Positions 12,757 through 21,485 are shown, numbered from the stretch's first letter. The stretch: DNA of 32,763 nucleotides from a bacterium HR15 (GCA_002898555.1 BEHR01000035.1:1-32763), one strand, 5' to 3'. Numbers and translations are program-made. Notes: generated by a model not told the origin, from the sequence alone.

Positions 12757-15296
12757 TCTGGGGTACTTCGCATGGTTGGGTCAGAGAAAAATTTCAGAGG
12801 TTGCTTGGTGCGTGGACGGCGCGCTGCACCGTTGTGCGACCGCACTCTGTGTGGCTTTGGAGCAGGCATTGGCGCGGCGTTCAACTGCGCCAGTGCGAAC
12901 CGTCCATCGCGCGCCCGCCGAATCGCCGCCAGTAACCCGCCGATCAGGGCGAGGGGCGGACCCAACCACACCAGAATGGTGAACGGCTTATAGTAAACCT
13001 CTAACGGAATGACCCAACGGGGCTGTGTCTCGGGATGTCCGGGCACCATTAACAGGCGGAACTCCACCAGCCGTTGCCCAACATCCATCCCCCCAATCAC
13101 CAACACCGCGCCATCGGGCAAAGTGACAGGCACTGGCACGATGCCGTTTTGCGTTATCAATCGAAACGGCTCCACCTCCACCGGCTGCTTCCAACCGGGC
13201 TTGCTTATCTGCACGCGAGCAATCGCGCGGAAGCCCTCCTGCCCCATCGAACCCTCCGCTCGCAAATCGACAAAGCGCAGTGTATAATCGCCTACCTGGC
13301 GATTTTCCCCTTCACGCAACTCTGCCAAGAGGGGGCTGGCATCCACCTGCGGCGGCGCGAAGAAAGAAACATAGAGATCGTGATCCCACCAGCGTCTAAT
13401 CCAGGGCCAGACCACGCTGTTATTGTCGGCACGGCGACGATCGAGATAGAAGCGTGGCTCCGCAATAAACTTCTCCCCATGGCGGGCGACCTCGATGCGC
13501 ACCCGATTGAACTTATCAAAGCGGGGGTCGCCAAACTGCTGGGCATCGCCCGTCATGCCCAAGTATCGCCAGCGATAGCCGAACGCCAGCGTGTCCTGAC
13601 CCTGCAGAATCACCACTTGCTGTTTGCCCTCGTAGGCGTTAGAGAGGATTAGCCCAATAATGCCGACCGCCAGCCCGAAATGGGTCAGGAAGCCGCCCAC
13701 CGTCACACGCGAGGCACGCACCCGCCGCCAGATCGCGCCCAGATTAGCATACGCTGTGAAGCAGAGCAGCACCACCACAAAGAGTGTAATCGGCTCGCGG
13801 AAGCCCAGAAAATAGAGCACAAACCCCGTCGCGACCGCCATCAACCAGCTTTTGGTCAATCGCTGCAGGATGTCGTCGAGGCTCATGCCGTGCCAGCGCA
13901 GCATCGGCGCCGCCGCCAGCACAATCGCCGTGATGGCCACCCACGGCGTGTGCATCTGATTATAAAATGAAGGCTGAAGCGACACCGGTTGACCACGCAC
14001 TAACTTGGTGATTAGCGGCCAGGAAGTGCCGACAAGGCTGATCAAGGCAGAAATGATGAGCAGGATAATTCCCCAACGCACCGCGGCTTCACGCGAGAAG
14101 CCCTTTGGGGGGCGTTCCTGTGGTTGCTCCCCCGCAAGGGGTGTGCTCAACTCCGTGCTGTCGGCATCGGCTCGGCGGGAGCCGCGCCCTCCAAAAGCAG
14201 CTGCTTGCCGATACCGCCACGCCCATAAGCCAAAAGTGAGCAATGTGCCGCCGCCCATCATCAAAATCAAAATCCCCAACGCGCTTTTCGCCAGCGCGTC
14301 GAACGAATGCACCGATACCTCTGCCAGCACCCCGCTGCGCGTCAGAAAAGTGCCATAGACAAACAGCAGGAACGGCAGTGCGCAGAGCAAGGGGTTCCAG
14401 CGCGTCATCCGCCCGCGATTGACCTGCAGCATCAGCCCATGCAGCGCAGCCGCCATAAACAGCCAAGGGAAGTAAGAGGTGTTTTCTACTGGGTCCCACG
14501 CCCAGAATCCGCCCCAACCAAGCGTCTCATACGCCCAGTAGCCACCCAGTGCCAACCCGAAGCCGAGCATCGTCGCGGCATAAATCGCCCATGGGCGCAC
14601 CCGAACCACCCACTCCTGATACTCATTCCGCCAGAGCGCTGCCAACGCATAAGCAAACGGCACGGCTAAGGCAGCAAAGCCCGAGAAAATCACGGGCGGA
14701 TGAATGGTCATCCAAATGTTCTCCAGCGAGGCGTTTAAGCCGATGCCATCACGCGGCGGGAAGTTCGCTCGCAAAAAGGGCGCATTTTCAGGCGGTGGAG
14801 GTAACGGCGCGAAAGGACTCTGATACGCCAGAATGCCCATCAAGCACAGCACGATCGCCGAGTAGACCGTCATCACCCAGCGTTCATAGCCGCCTGCGGA
14901 GCGCATCAGTAGTAAGCCATAGACCCCCGTCCAAATCGCCCACAGCAGGAAGCTGCCTTCCTGACCTGCCCACGCGCCCGCAATCTTGTACCAAAGGGGC
15001 AACGACCGCTCGCTGAAGTTAAACACATACTGCAGGTCATACCGACCCGTAATGAGCGCGTACTGCAGCACGCCTTCCGTCGCCAAAATCATTAGAAATG
15101 CAAGGGCAAACATGCGGCGCGCCCAGCGAAGCAGGGGATCAGGGTCGTTCCACTCCAATGGAGGGCGAGGCTCCTGCCGAGCCAATTTTCCAGGAGGTTC
15201 GACTCGTCCGACTCGTCGAATGCTACTCGTGTAGAGCGCTGTCGCCATCAAAGCGAACAGCACACCCAGCCAGACCACCAGATAGCCCGTTAGCAC
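12753..15296 (-). CDS. ccmF: Cytochrome c maturation heme lyase subunit CcmF
   Basis: This 847-residue polytopic membrane protein transfers heme from CcmE to apocytochrome c outside the cytoplasmic membrane. It has many membrane segments, WAGQEGSFLLWA near residue 110, and the tryptophan-rich heme-handling WWD motif GGYWAYETLGWGGFWAWDP. It is longer than typical CcmF (about 650), mainly through a long hydrophilic C-terminal region before the last segment. Two loops, near residues 38-46 and 369-376, are encoded by copies of a 24-nt interspersed repeat. The start is GTG at 15296 behind AGAGGTG, 6 nt after the ccmE stop. The stop codon lies in the last unit of repeat array B. Confidence 0.95.
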   Translation of the reverse strand: MLTGYLVVWLGVLFALMATALYTSSIRRVGRVEPPGKLARQEPRPPLEWNDPDPLLRWARRMFALAFLMILATEGVLQYALITGRYDLQYVFNFSERSLPLWYKIAGAWAGQEGSFLLWAIWTGVYGLLLMRSAGGYERWVMTVYSAIVLCLMGILAYQSPFAPLPPPPENAPFLRANFPPRDGIGLNASLENIWMTIHPPVIFSGFAALAVPFAYALAALWRNEYQEWVVRVRPWAIYAATMLGFGLALGGYWAYETLGWGGFWAWDPVENTSYFPWLFMAAALHGLMLQVNRGRMTRWNPLLCALPFLLFVYGTFLTRSGVLAEVSVHSFDALAKSALGILILMMGGGTLLTFGLWAWRYRQAAAFGGRGSRRADADSTELSTPLAGEQPQERPPKGFSREAAVRWGIILLIISALISLVGTSWPLITKLVRGQPVSLQPSFYNQMHTPWVAITAIVLAAAPMLRWHGMSLDDILQRLTKSWLMAVATGFVLYFLGFREPITLFVVVLLCFTAYANLGAIWRRVRASRVTVGGFLTHFGLAVGIIGLILSNAYEGKQQVVILQGQDTLAFGYRWRYLGMTGDAQQFGDPRFDKFNRVRIEVARHGEKFIAEPRFYLDRRRADNNSVVWPWIRRWWDHDLYVSFFAPPQVDASPLLAELREGENRQVGDYTLRFVDLRAEGSMGQEGFRAIARVQISKPGWKQPVEVEPFRLITQNGIVPVPVTLPDGAVLVIGGMDVGQRLVEFRLLMVPGHPETQPRWVIPLEVYYKPFTILVWLGPPLALIGGLLAAIRRARDGRFALAQLNAAPMPAPKPHRVRSHNGAARRPRTKQPLKFFSDPTMRSTPE
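14169..14192 (-). repeat. 24-nt interspersed repeat inside ccmF, copy 2
   Basis: On the minus strand this matches 22 of 24 positions of the copy at 15160-15183, which lies on the plus strand. Both contain GGCTCC and GCCGAGCC. It encodes part of the hydrophilic loop GGRGSRRADADS of CcmF. Confidence 0.8.
15160..15183 (+). repeat. 24-nt interspersed repeat inside ccmF, copy 1
   Basis: It starts GGAGGGCGAGGCTCC and ends GCCGAGCC. In the ccmF frame it encodes the loop LARQEPRPPL after the first membrane segment. A related copy lies between genes near 31179-31203. Confidence 0.8.
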
Positions 15297-15302
15297 CTGA
15301 GT

Positions 15303-15677
15303 TCACCTCTGTGCCGATGCGGTGCCCTGATACTTACTGGGGCACTTGACCAGCATATCACGCGCCTCGAAAATACCGTTTTTGTAATCGCCAATCACGA
15401 CCACCTGCGTCGCCGCCTCAAAATTGTTCGGTTTGCCCTTTGGATAGACCACCTTTAGCACGCCCGTCTCATCTTTGCCCTCAAAGGTGAGGGTCATCGT
15501 TTTGAGATCGAACCGGATGGTCTCTTTGATGGGGGTAAGGGCAACATGCACATTGCGCGAGTGTCGCTCCAGATCGCGCACCTTTACATAGGGGCTGGTG
15601 TTCTCCACAAAGGCGCGCACAGTGAACACAAGCCCCACCACAATCAGCACCAGCACCAGCACACTGCTGAATTTCAT
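15303..15677 (-). CDS. ccmE: Cytochrome c maturation heme chaperone CcmE, CxxxY type
   Basis: This 124-residue protein has one N-terminal membrane anchor (residues 4-20) and an external OB-fold domain. CcmE binds heme covalently and hands it to CcmF. The motif that reads HDENY in the classical protein reads CPSKY here (ARDMLVKCPSKY), so the heme-binding residue is expected to be Cys112 with Tyr116 kept. This CxxxY variant is known from archaea and some Desulfovibrio, in the CcmH-less System I*. The minus-strand TATAAT at 15695-15700 and GGAGGCGAGCG before the ATG suit a strong promoter with a short leader. ccmF follows after 6 nt. CcmA, CcmB and CcmC are not in the window. Confidence 0.93.
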   Translation of the reverse strand: MKFSSVLVLVLIVVGLVFTVRAFVENTSPYVKVRDLERHSRNVHVALTPIKETIRFDLKTMTLTFEGKDETGVLKVVYPKGKPNNFEAATQVVVIGDYKNGIFEARDMLVKCPSKYQGTASAQR

Positions 15678-15694
15678 CGCTCGCCTCCAAGCCC

Positions 15695-15700
15695 ATTATA
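15695..15700 (-). promoter_or_regulatory. -10 box of the ccmE-ccmF operon
   Basis: The minus strand reads TATAAT, with TTGTCT 19 bp upstream (15720-15725) as a possible -35. The predicted mRNA leader is about 11 nt and contains GGAGG. Confidence 0.65.
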
Positions 15701-15830
15701 CCCCATCGCCGATTAATAGAGACAAATCCCGTATCTTGACGAGTAATTTATGTCGCTGAGTCAAAGGGGAACCGATATCGCGTTAGGCAAGTGCGAGTGG
15801 GGCTACAGGGAACTTAAAACCAGCGCATGC

Positions 15831-15836
15831 TATAAT
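15831..15836 (+). promoter_or_regulatory. -10 box of the yqiJ-yqiK operon
   Basis: A perfect TATAAT lies 18 nt upstream of the GTG start of the yqiJ-like gene. No good -35 was found. Confidence 0.55.
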
Positions 15837-15854
15837 AAAAAGCGGTGATGGGCA

Positions 15855-16748
15855 GTGTCCCTGGCAAACTTGCTGGAGTGGTGGAACATTATCTTTGCCC
15901 TACCCCTCGCGGTGGGGCTGTTCCTGATGGCGGCAGTTGCGCTGTCGGGGCTGGCAGACATCGTGCTGGAGCATGGCGAAATTCTCCATGACACCACTGG
16001 GGATGTTCACCACGCGGACACCACTCACGACCTGGGCGATGCGGCGCATGGCGAGGTGTCTGCTGATACAGGGGATCTAGCCCATGCGGAAGCGCATCAC
16101 GAACTGGGGGAAGCCACTGGGGCTGAGGGTGGCGAGGCGCACAGCGAAGCCGACCATTCCGCCGAGACCTCTCATGCGCATGGAAGCCATGCCGAAAGCA
16201 AGGAGACGCCCCTCATTTGGAAAGCGCTCCAGCTATTTGGCATTGGGGCAGGACTGCCCATCACGCTGGCGATTCCGATATTGATGGTGCTGTGGGGCGG
16301 GGTCGGACTCATCGCCAATCAAGCACTGGAGCCTCTCTTGCGTCTACCACTCCTCTTCTTCCCCCTCTCGGCGGGTTTGAGCCTGATGGTGATGATGTTT
16401 ACTGGGCGCACGGCGGCGCGGGTGGCGCGTCGCCTGCTGAACAATCGTCGTCCCACGGCGGTGCGGCGCGGCGGGCTGGTCGGCTGTGAAGGTTATGCCG
16501 TCTACACCATCACCGAGGAGGGCGGTGTGGCACAGGTGCGCGACCCGTTCGGCAACCGCCACCGTATCGTGTGCCGCACGATGCCCGGCGAGCCGCCCAT
16601 TCCACCCGATACACCGATTATTGTCGCCCGCTATCATGAGGAGGAGCGTCTCTATCTGGTGGAGCCGCACCCCTTTGACGCACCCCATCCCACTTCCACT
16701 CACCAGAATGCCAGCAGCCAAGAACAACCTTTGAAACGAGGAGGATGA
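15855..16748 (+). CDS. yqiJ: YqiJ/NfeD-like membrane protein with histidine-rich loop
   Basis: This 297-residue protein has a first membrane segment at about 12-35 and two more at about 125-185. It ends in an OB-fold-like domain (GGLVGCEGYAVYTITEEGGVAQV, RHRIVCRT). This build, followed by a flotillin, matches the YqiJ-YqiK pair of NfeD/flotillin systems thought to organise membrane microdomains. Residues about 37-115 between segments 1 and 2 are very rich in His, Asp and Glu (HHADTTHDLGDAAH, HSHAHGSH-like), unusual for the family, and may bind metal. The start is GTG at 15855; an in-frame stop lies just upstream. Its TGA overlaps the yqiK ATG (ATGA). Confidence 0.82.
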   Translation: MSLANLLEWWNIIFALPLAVGLFLMAAVALSGLADIVLEHGEILHDTTGDVHHADTTHDLGDAAHGEVSADTGDLAHAEAHHELGEATGAEGGEAHSEADHSAETSHAHGSHAESKETPLIWKALQLFGIGAGLPITLAIPILMVLWGGVGLIANQALEPLLRLPLLFFPLSAGLSLMVMMFTGRTAARVARRLLNNRRPTAVRRGGLVGCEGYAVYTITEEGGVAQVRDPFGNRHRIVCRTMPGEPPIPPDTPIIVARYHEEERLYLVEPHPFDAPHPTSTHQNASSQEQPLKRGG

Positions 16749-18640
16749 CAGAGATGTTTCCTGTACTGCTGATGCTCGCAGGAATCGGCTTGATGTTCTT
16801 CGCCGTGGTCGGGGGCAACTATGTGCAGCCGTGGGGCTGGGTGCACCAGGTTGTCTTCGGTGCGCTGGGGCTAATCCTGTTTTTCATCGGGGGCTACCTG
16901 TGGCTGCTCACCAAGTTCTATGTGCGCCCCTCTGCCAATATGGCGTATGTGCGCACAGGGCTGGGCGGGCGCAAAGTGCTCATCGATAGCGGTGATTTCG
17001 TGTTGCCCTGGTTTCACACGCTCGTACCTGTCTCGCTGGAGACGATGAAACTGGAGGTGGAACGCAAGGGACCCGACGCGCTCATCACGCGCGACAACCT
17101 GCGCGTGGATGTGAAAGCCGAGTTCTATATCAAGGTCCAACCCGAAGAGGAAGCGGTGCTGAACGCTGCCCGTTCGCTGGGCGATAAATCGGTGAACGCC
17201 CAGTCGGTCTCCCAACTGGTGTTCGAGAAGCTGGTCTCCGCCCTGCGCAGCGTCGCCGCGACCAAAGACCTGGTGGAGATCCACGCCCAGCGCGACGCCT
17301 TCGCCAGCGCGGTGCAGCAACTGGTGCGCGCCGACCTCGAACAGAACGGTCTCTCGCTCGAATCGGTCACCATCTCTCGCCTGGACCAGACCTCGCAGGA
17401 GCTGCTTTCCGACACCAATATCTTCGACGCGCAGGGCAAGCGCAAAATCACCGAAATCACTCAGGCGGCACTGGTGGAGCGCAACCGCTTGGAGCGCGAG
17501 GCACAACGCGAAATCACGCTTAAAAATGTGCAGACGCGCAAGGAGATTCTGGAGCTGGAACGCCAGCAAGCGGAAGCCGAAGCCGCCCAGCAAGCCGAAA
17601 TCGCCAAAGCGCAAGCCGAAAAGAAGCGCGAAGCCGACACCTACCGCATCGAACAGGAACGGCAAGTGCAAGAGGCACAAATCCAACAGGAGCAAGCCGT
17701 GCGCGTCGCTGCCATCGAGCGTGACCGCCTGCTGCTGCTCAAACAGCAAGAGCTGCAAAAGACCGACATCGAACGCGCCAAAGCGATTGAACTGGCGGAG
17801 CGCGAGAAAGAGATCGCCGTTGCCGAAGCGGAGCGACAGCGTGCCGAAGCCGAGAAGAAGGCGCTGGAAGCGCAAGCAGAACGCGAAAAAGCCAATCAGC
17901 AGATTATCACCGTGCAGCAACTCGCTGCCGCCGAGCGCGAGGCACAGACCAAGCTCATCGCGGCGAAGCAACAAATCGAACAGGAGCGCATCAAGCGCGA
18001 GACGGAGGTGCAGGTGGCTGCCTTTGCGGAGGTCAAAAAAGCGGAGGCACAAAAACAAGCCGCTGAGCTGGAAGCCGAAGCCATCCGCACCCGCGCCGAA
18101 GCCGAAGCCCAAGCACGCGAGCAGGTCGCCCGCGGCGAAACCGCCATCAAGATGGTCGATGTGAACATCGCCCGTGAGCAGGTCGAAGTGGAACGCGCCC
18201 GGGTGGAGGTTGAACGCCAAGCCCTCGAATACCGCCAGACCTACAGCGAAGCCGCGCTCCAATTCGAACTCGAAAAACTGCGTGTGGAAGCCCAGCGCGA
18301 TGTGCAGGTCGAACTCGCCCGCGCCATCGGGCAGTTCATGAGCCGCGGCAATATGAACATCTTTGGCGACCCAGAGACGCTCTCCCGTATGACCGAGCAG
18401 TATGCCAAAGGCTTGGGACTGGGCGTAGCGATCGACGGCGCGCTCAGTGGACTGCAAGCATTAGGCGATGGCAGCAGTCGCCTCAGCGAACTGGCACAGC
18501 AACTGATGCAAATCGCCCAGCGTATGGGCGCGGTGCGTATGCAGGCACAAACCGATTCCGCTGCTGTCAGCCCATCCGCCGAACCCGCGGCTGAACCCGA
18601 AACGGAAACGCGCCCGAAAGAGAAAGAAGGCGCACGCTGA
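16745..18640 (+). CDS. yqiK: Flotillin family protein (YqiK-like)
   Basis: This 631-residue protein has two N-terminal membrane segments (about 5-22 and 35-57) and an SPFH/PHB domain from about 58 to 240 (GRKVLIDSGDFVLPWFH, TRDNLRVDVKAEFYIKV). A long Glu/Ala/Gln-rich coiled coil runs from about 240 to 530, and a flexible Pro/Glu-rich tail ends it. SPFH proteins of this type oligomerise and scaffold ordered membrane domains. It is translationally coupled to the yqiJ-like gene through an ATGA overlap. The repetitive coiled coil gives a 528-codon open frame on the other strand, which is a shadow. Confidence 0.93.
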   Translation: MTEMFPVLLMLAGIGLMFFAVVGGNYVQPWGWVHQVVFGALGLILFFIGGYLWLLTKFYVRPSANMAYVRTGLGGRKVLIDSGDFVLPWFHTLVPVSLETMKLEVERKGPDALITRDNLRVDVKAEFYIKVQPEEEAVLNAARSLGDKSVNAQSVSQLVFEKLVSALRSVAATKDLVEIHAQRDAFASAVQQLVRADLEQNGLSLESVTISRLDQTSQELLSDTNIFDAQGKRKITEITQAALVERNRLEREAQREITLKNVQTRKEILELERQQAEAEAAQQAEIAKAQAEKKREADTYRIEQERQVQEAQIQQEQAVRVAAIERDRLLLLKQQELQKTDIERAKAIELAEREKEIAVAEAERQRAEAEKKALEAQAEREKANQQIITVQQLAAAEREAQTKLIAAKQQIEQERIKRETEVQVAAFAEVKKAEAQKQAAELEAEAIRTRAEAEAQAREQVARGETAIKMVDVNIAREQVEVERARVEVERQALEYRQTYSEAALQFELEKLRVEAQRDVQVELARAIGQFMSRGNMNIFGDPETLSRMTEQYAKGLGLGVAIDGALSGLQALGDGSSRLSELAQQLMQIAQRMGAVRMQAQTDSAAVSPSAEPAAEPETETRPKEKEGAR

Positions 18641-18683
18641 CTCCTTTACTAAGAGGTGGGGCCCCCTGCCGACCCGATAGCAA

Positions 18684-18745
18684 AAATTTTGGGCAGACAC
18701 AGGGGCCCACCCCTAATTTGTAGGGGCGCACCTGTGTGTGCCCTT
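18684..18745 (+). terminator. Long bidirectional terminator hairpin built from the 33-nt repeat family
   Basis: GGGCAGACACAGGGG opens the left arm and GTGTGTGCCC closes the right arm. The arms form an imperfect stem of roughly 23-25 bp around ATTTG, preceded by CAAAAATTTT and followed by TTTTT. It lies 44 nt after the flotillin stop and should end that operon. The left arm is a recognisable 33-nt unit. Confidence 0.8.
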
Positions 18746-18757
18746 TTTCAACACAGT

Positions 18758-18850
18758 GGGGCAGATACATCGGTCTGACACGACTGCACGATGGGAGGTT
18801 CGCCCTCCAAGCCCCTCGCCCTCTAAGAGAGAGACTAAGGGTGAGGGCAT
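18758..18850. repeat. Cluster of decayed small interspersed repeats
   Basis: The gap before the cystathionine beta-synthase gene holds a degenerate 33-nt family unit (GGGGCAGATACATCGGTCTG, 18758-18777). It also holds a GGGAGGTTCGCCCTCC inverted repeat (18791-18806) and a palindromic stretch from CCCCTCGCCCTC (18810) to GGGTGAGGGC (18839-18848). No gene is seen. Confidence 0.6.
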
Positions 18851-18873
18851 CTAATAGTATGGAGGTGATGGGC

Positions 18874-18879
18874 TATAAT
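18874..18879 (+). promoter_or_regulatory. -10 box of the transsulfuration operon
   Basis: TATAAT at this position implies a start near 18886. That favours the ATG at 18922 (leader about 36 nt with AGGTGG) over the GTG at 18892 for the first gene. Confidence 0.6.
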
Positions 18880-18921
18880 TAATGATGCAGCGTGGCAATA
18901 CGCAAAGTGGCAGGTGGAACG

Positions 18922-20304
18922 ATGCGCTATGAGAGCCTTTTAGATGCAATTGGGCGGACGCCGTTGGTGCGGCTCCAACGCCTCGCACGCCATCTGAAGC
19001 CCGCTATCTACGCCAAACTGGAGTTCATGAACCCCGGTGGCAGCGTGAAGGATCGGATCGCATTGCGTATGATTGAGCGGGCGGAGCGCGAGGGTAAGTT
19101 GAAGCCCGGCGGCACCATCATCGAATGTACTTCTGGGAATACAGGGATGGGACTGGCGATGGTTGCTGCCCTGCGCGGCTACCGCACCATTTTCACCACT
19201 ACCGACAAGCAGTCGCGCGAGAAGATTAATATGCTCAAGGCGATGGGCGCGGAGGTGATCGTGTGCCCCACCGCGGTCGCTCCTGACGACCCCCGCAGCT
19301 ACTACTCGGTCGCCCGCAAACTGGCGCAGGAAATTCCGAACTCCTTCTTTGTGAACCAATATGACAATCCCGCCAATCCTGAAGCGCATTATCTCACAAC
19401 GGGTCCTGAAATCTGGGAGGATACGGAGGGGCGCATTACTTACTTGGTGGCTGGGATGGGCACAGGCGGCACCATTTCGGGCGCAGGACGCTACCTCAAA
19501 GAGCGCAACCCGAACATCAAGGTGATAGGGGTGGACCCTGTCGGCTCCGTCTACTATGACTACTTCCATCACGGCAAGGTGGTGGAGGCGCATCCGTATC
19601 TGGTGGAAGGCATCGGCGAGGATATTTTCCCCTCCACGATGGACTTCTCCGTGCTGGATGATGTGATCCAGGTCAGCGATTGCGAAAGCTTCCTGTGGGC
19701 GCGTCGGTTGGCGCGTGAGGAAGGCATCTTCGCGGGTGGTTCGGCAGGCTCCGCGCTTTACGGGGCACTGGAGGTCGCCAAAAATGCAACCGAAAATGAC
19801 CTTATCGTGTTCATCGTGCCCGACGGCGGGCTGCGCGTGTTAAATAAAGTGTATAACGACGACTGGCTGCGTGAACATCGCTGCTACGAGCCGCGCGTCA
19901 AGCTCACCGCCCGTGACCTGATCGACGCGAAGCGCCAGCGCGGTCCCGTGCGCCAGTTGCTGGTGGTTAGCCCCCAGGATACTTTGCTGACCGCGTTCCA
20001 GTTGATGGAGGCGCACGATGTGTCGCAGCTGCCCGTGCTGGAGGGGGGCGAACCAATTGGCTCCATCTCAGAAGATGCGATCATGCGCATGGTGCTGCAA
20101 GGTTATGACTTGCAGGCGTATGTGGTGCGCGAGGTGATGCAACCGCCCTTCCCGATTGTTTCGCCCGACACCTATCTCGATGAGCTGACCGACCTCATTA
20201 GCCGTGAGACCGCCGTGCTGGTGCCCGTGGGAGATAAGCAATATGATGTGTTGACCAAGTATGACCTTGTGCATACGCTGGCACATCTGCTCGGATTACC
20301 ATAG
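18922..20304 (+). CDS. Cystathionine beta-synthase (PLP domain plus CBS pair)
   Basis: This 460-residue enzyme condenses serine and homocysteine to cystathionine. The PLP fold-type II core has TPLVRL, the Schiff-base Lys in NPGGSVKDRIA, the cofactor-binding TSGNTGMGLA and GMGTGGTISG. From about residue 320 two CBS domains follow (LLVVSPQDTLLTAFQLMEAHDVSQLPV, then VVREVMQPPFPIVSPDTYLDEL), likely sensing SAM or adenosine ligands. There is no N-terminal heme domain as in animals. The ATG at 18922 behind AGGTGGAACG was chosen; a GTG ten codons upstream is too near the promoter. The next gene, 35 nt downstream, encodes the partner enzyme, so together they convert homocysteine to cysteine. Confidence 0.93.
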   Translation: MRYESLLDAIGRTPLVRLQRLARHLKPAIYAKLEFMNPGGSVKDRIALRMIERAEREGKLKPGGTIIECTSGNTGMGLAMVAALRGYRTIFTTTDKQSREKINMLKAMGAEVIVCPTAVAPDDPRSYYSVARKLAQEIPNSFFVNQYDNPANPEAHYLTTGPEIWEDTEGRITYLVAGMGTGGTISGAGRYLKERNPNIKVIGVDPVGSVYYDYFHHGKVVEAHPYLVEGIGEDIFPSTMDFSVLDDVIQVSDCESFLWARRLAREEGIFAGGSAGSALYGALEVAKNATENDLIVFIVPDGGLRVLNKVYNDDWLREHRCYEPRVKLTARDLIDAKRQRGPVRQLLVVSPQDTLLTAFQLMEAHDVSQLPVLEGGEPIGSISEDAIMRMVLQGYDLQAYVVREVMQPPFPIVSPDTYLDELTDLISRETAVLVPVGDKQYDVLTKYDLVHTLAHLLGLP

Positions 20305-20339
20305 GGCACCTGCGCCCAGAGAAGGAGGCATAAACACCG

Positions 20340-21485
20340 ATGCGGTTTGCAACGAAAGCGATTCATGCTGGCATTGAACCCGATCCTGCGACTGGTGCTA
20401 TCATGACCCCCGTCTACCTCACCTCGACCTATGCCCAGTCAGCTCCGGGGCAGCATAAGGGTTATGAATACTCGCGCTCTGACCATCCCACGCGGGCTGT
20501 GCTGGAGCGCAATCTCGCCGCGTTGGAAGGCGTGGAGTATGGGTTGGCATTTGCCAGCGGGCTGGCAGCCGAGAACACTGTGCTGAACCTGCTGAAAGCG
20601 GGCGACCATGTGCTGGCGACGCGCGATCTTTACGGAGGAACCTACCGCCTTTTTGAACAGGTGTGGGCGAAGCAGGGCATCGAGTTCTCCTATGCGGATG
20701 GCGAGGACATCGACGCGCTGCGCCGCGCCTTTCGCCCAAATACACGGCTGCTCTGGATCGAAACGCCGAGCAATCCGATGCTCGCGATCGTCGATTTACG
20801 GGCAGCGTGCGAACTGGCGCACGCGCATGGTGCTTTGGCGGTGGTGGACAACACCTTCGCCACGCCCTACCTGCAGCGACCGTTCGAGTTCGGCGCGGAT
20901 ATTGTGGTGCATTCCACAACCAAATATCTGGGTGGACACTCCGATGTGGTGGGCGGTGCGCTCTGCGTTCGCGATCGCGTCCTCTACGAGCAACTGAAGT
21001 TCTATCAGAACGCGGTGGGCGCGGTGCCCGGACCGTTGGACTGCTTCCTGGTGCTGCGAGGCATCAAAACGCTCGCGTTGCGTATGCGCCAGCACTGTGA
21101 GAACGCCCGACGCATTGCCGAATACCTGGCGAATCACCCTGAGGTCCAGCAGGTGCGCTATCCGGGGCTGCCGAGCCATCCGGGGCATGAATTGGCGCGG
21201 CGACAGATGCGCGATTTCGGAGGCATCGTCACGGTGGAGCTAAAGGGCGATGTGGAGCGTGCGATGCGCTTTCTATCCAGCACGCGCCTCTTCACCTTAG
21301 CCGAGTCGCTGGGTGGTGTGGAATCGCTGATGTCTCACCCCGCCACGATGACGCATGCTTCCATCCCTCCGGAGGAGCGCGCCCGAATCGGCATCACCGA
21401 TACGCTCATTCGTCTCTCGGTCGGTATTGAAGATGTAGACGACCTCCTCGAGGACTTGGAGCAAGCCATTGCGCGGAGCCGATAG
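20340..21485 (+). CDS. Cystathionine gamma-lyase / gamma-synthase
   Basis: This 381-residue protein belongs to the Cys/Met metabolism PLP family, fold type I. Motifs seen are TPVYLTSTYAQ, YSRSDHPTRAVLERNLAALE, FASGLAAENTVL, VVDNTFATPYLQRP, the PLP Lys in HSTTKYLGGHSDVVGG, and LAESLGGVESLMSHPATMTH at the C-terminus. Next to cystathionine beta-synthase, the likely role is gamma-lyase, splitting cystathionine to cysteine and 2-oxobutyrate. Gamma-synthase activity cannot be excluded by sequence alone. AAGGAGG precedes the ATG. 2-Aminoacrylate side products would be RidA substrates. Confidence 0.93.
   Translation: MRFATKAIHAGIEPDPATGAIMTPVYLTSTYAQSAPGQHKGYEYSRSDHPTRAVLERNLAALEGVEYGLAFASGLAAENTVLNLLKAGDHVLATRDLYGGTYRLFEQVWAKQGIEFSYADGEDIDALRRAFRPNTRLLWIETPSNPMLAIVDLRAACELAHAHGALAVVDNTFATPYLQRPFEFGADIVVHSTTKYLGGHSDVVGGALCVRDRVLYEQLKFYQNAVGAVPGPLDCFLVLRGIKTLALRMRQHCENARRIAEYLANHPEVQQVRYPGLPSHPGHELARRQMRDFGGIVTVELKGDVERAMRFLSSTRLFTLAESLGGVESLMSHPATMTHASIPPEERARIGITDTLIRLSVGIEDVDDLLEDLEQAIARSR

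Noticed and set aside
16871-18457. 528-codon minus-strand frame opposite the flotillin gene
   Set aside because: The Leu/Phe/Gly-rich translation mirrors the Glu/Ala/Gln codons of the coiled coil.
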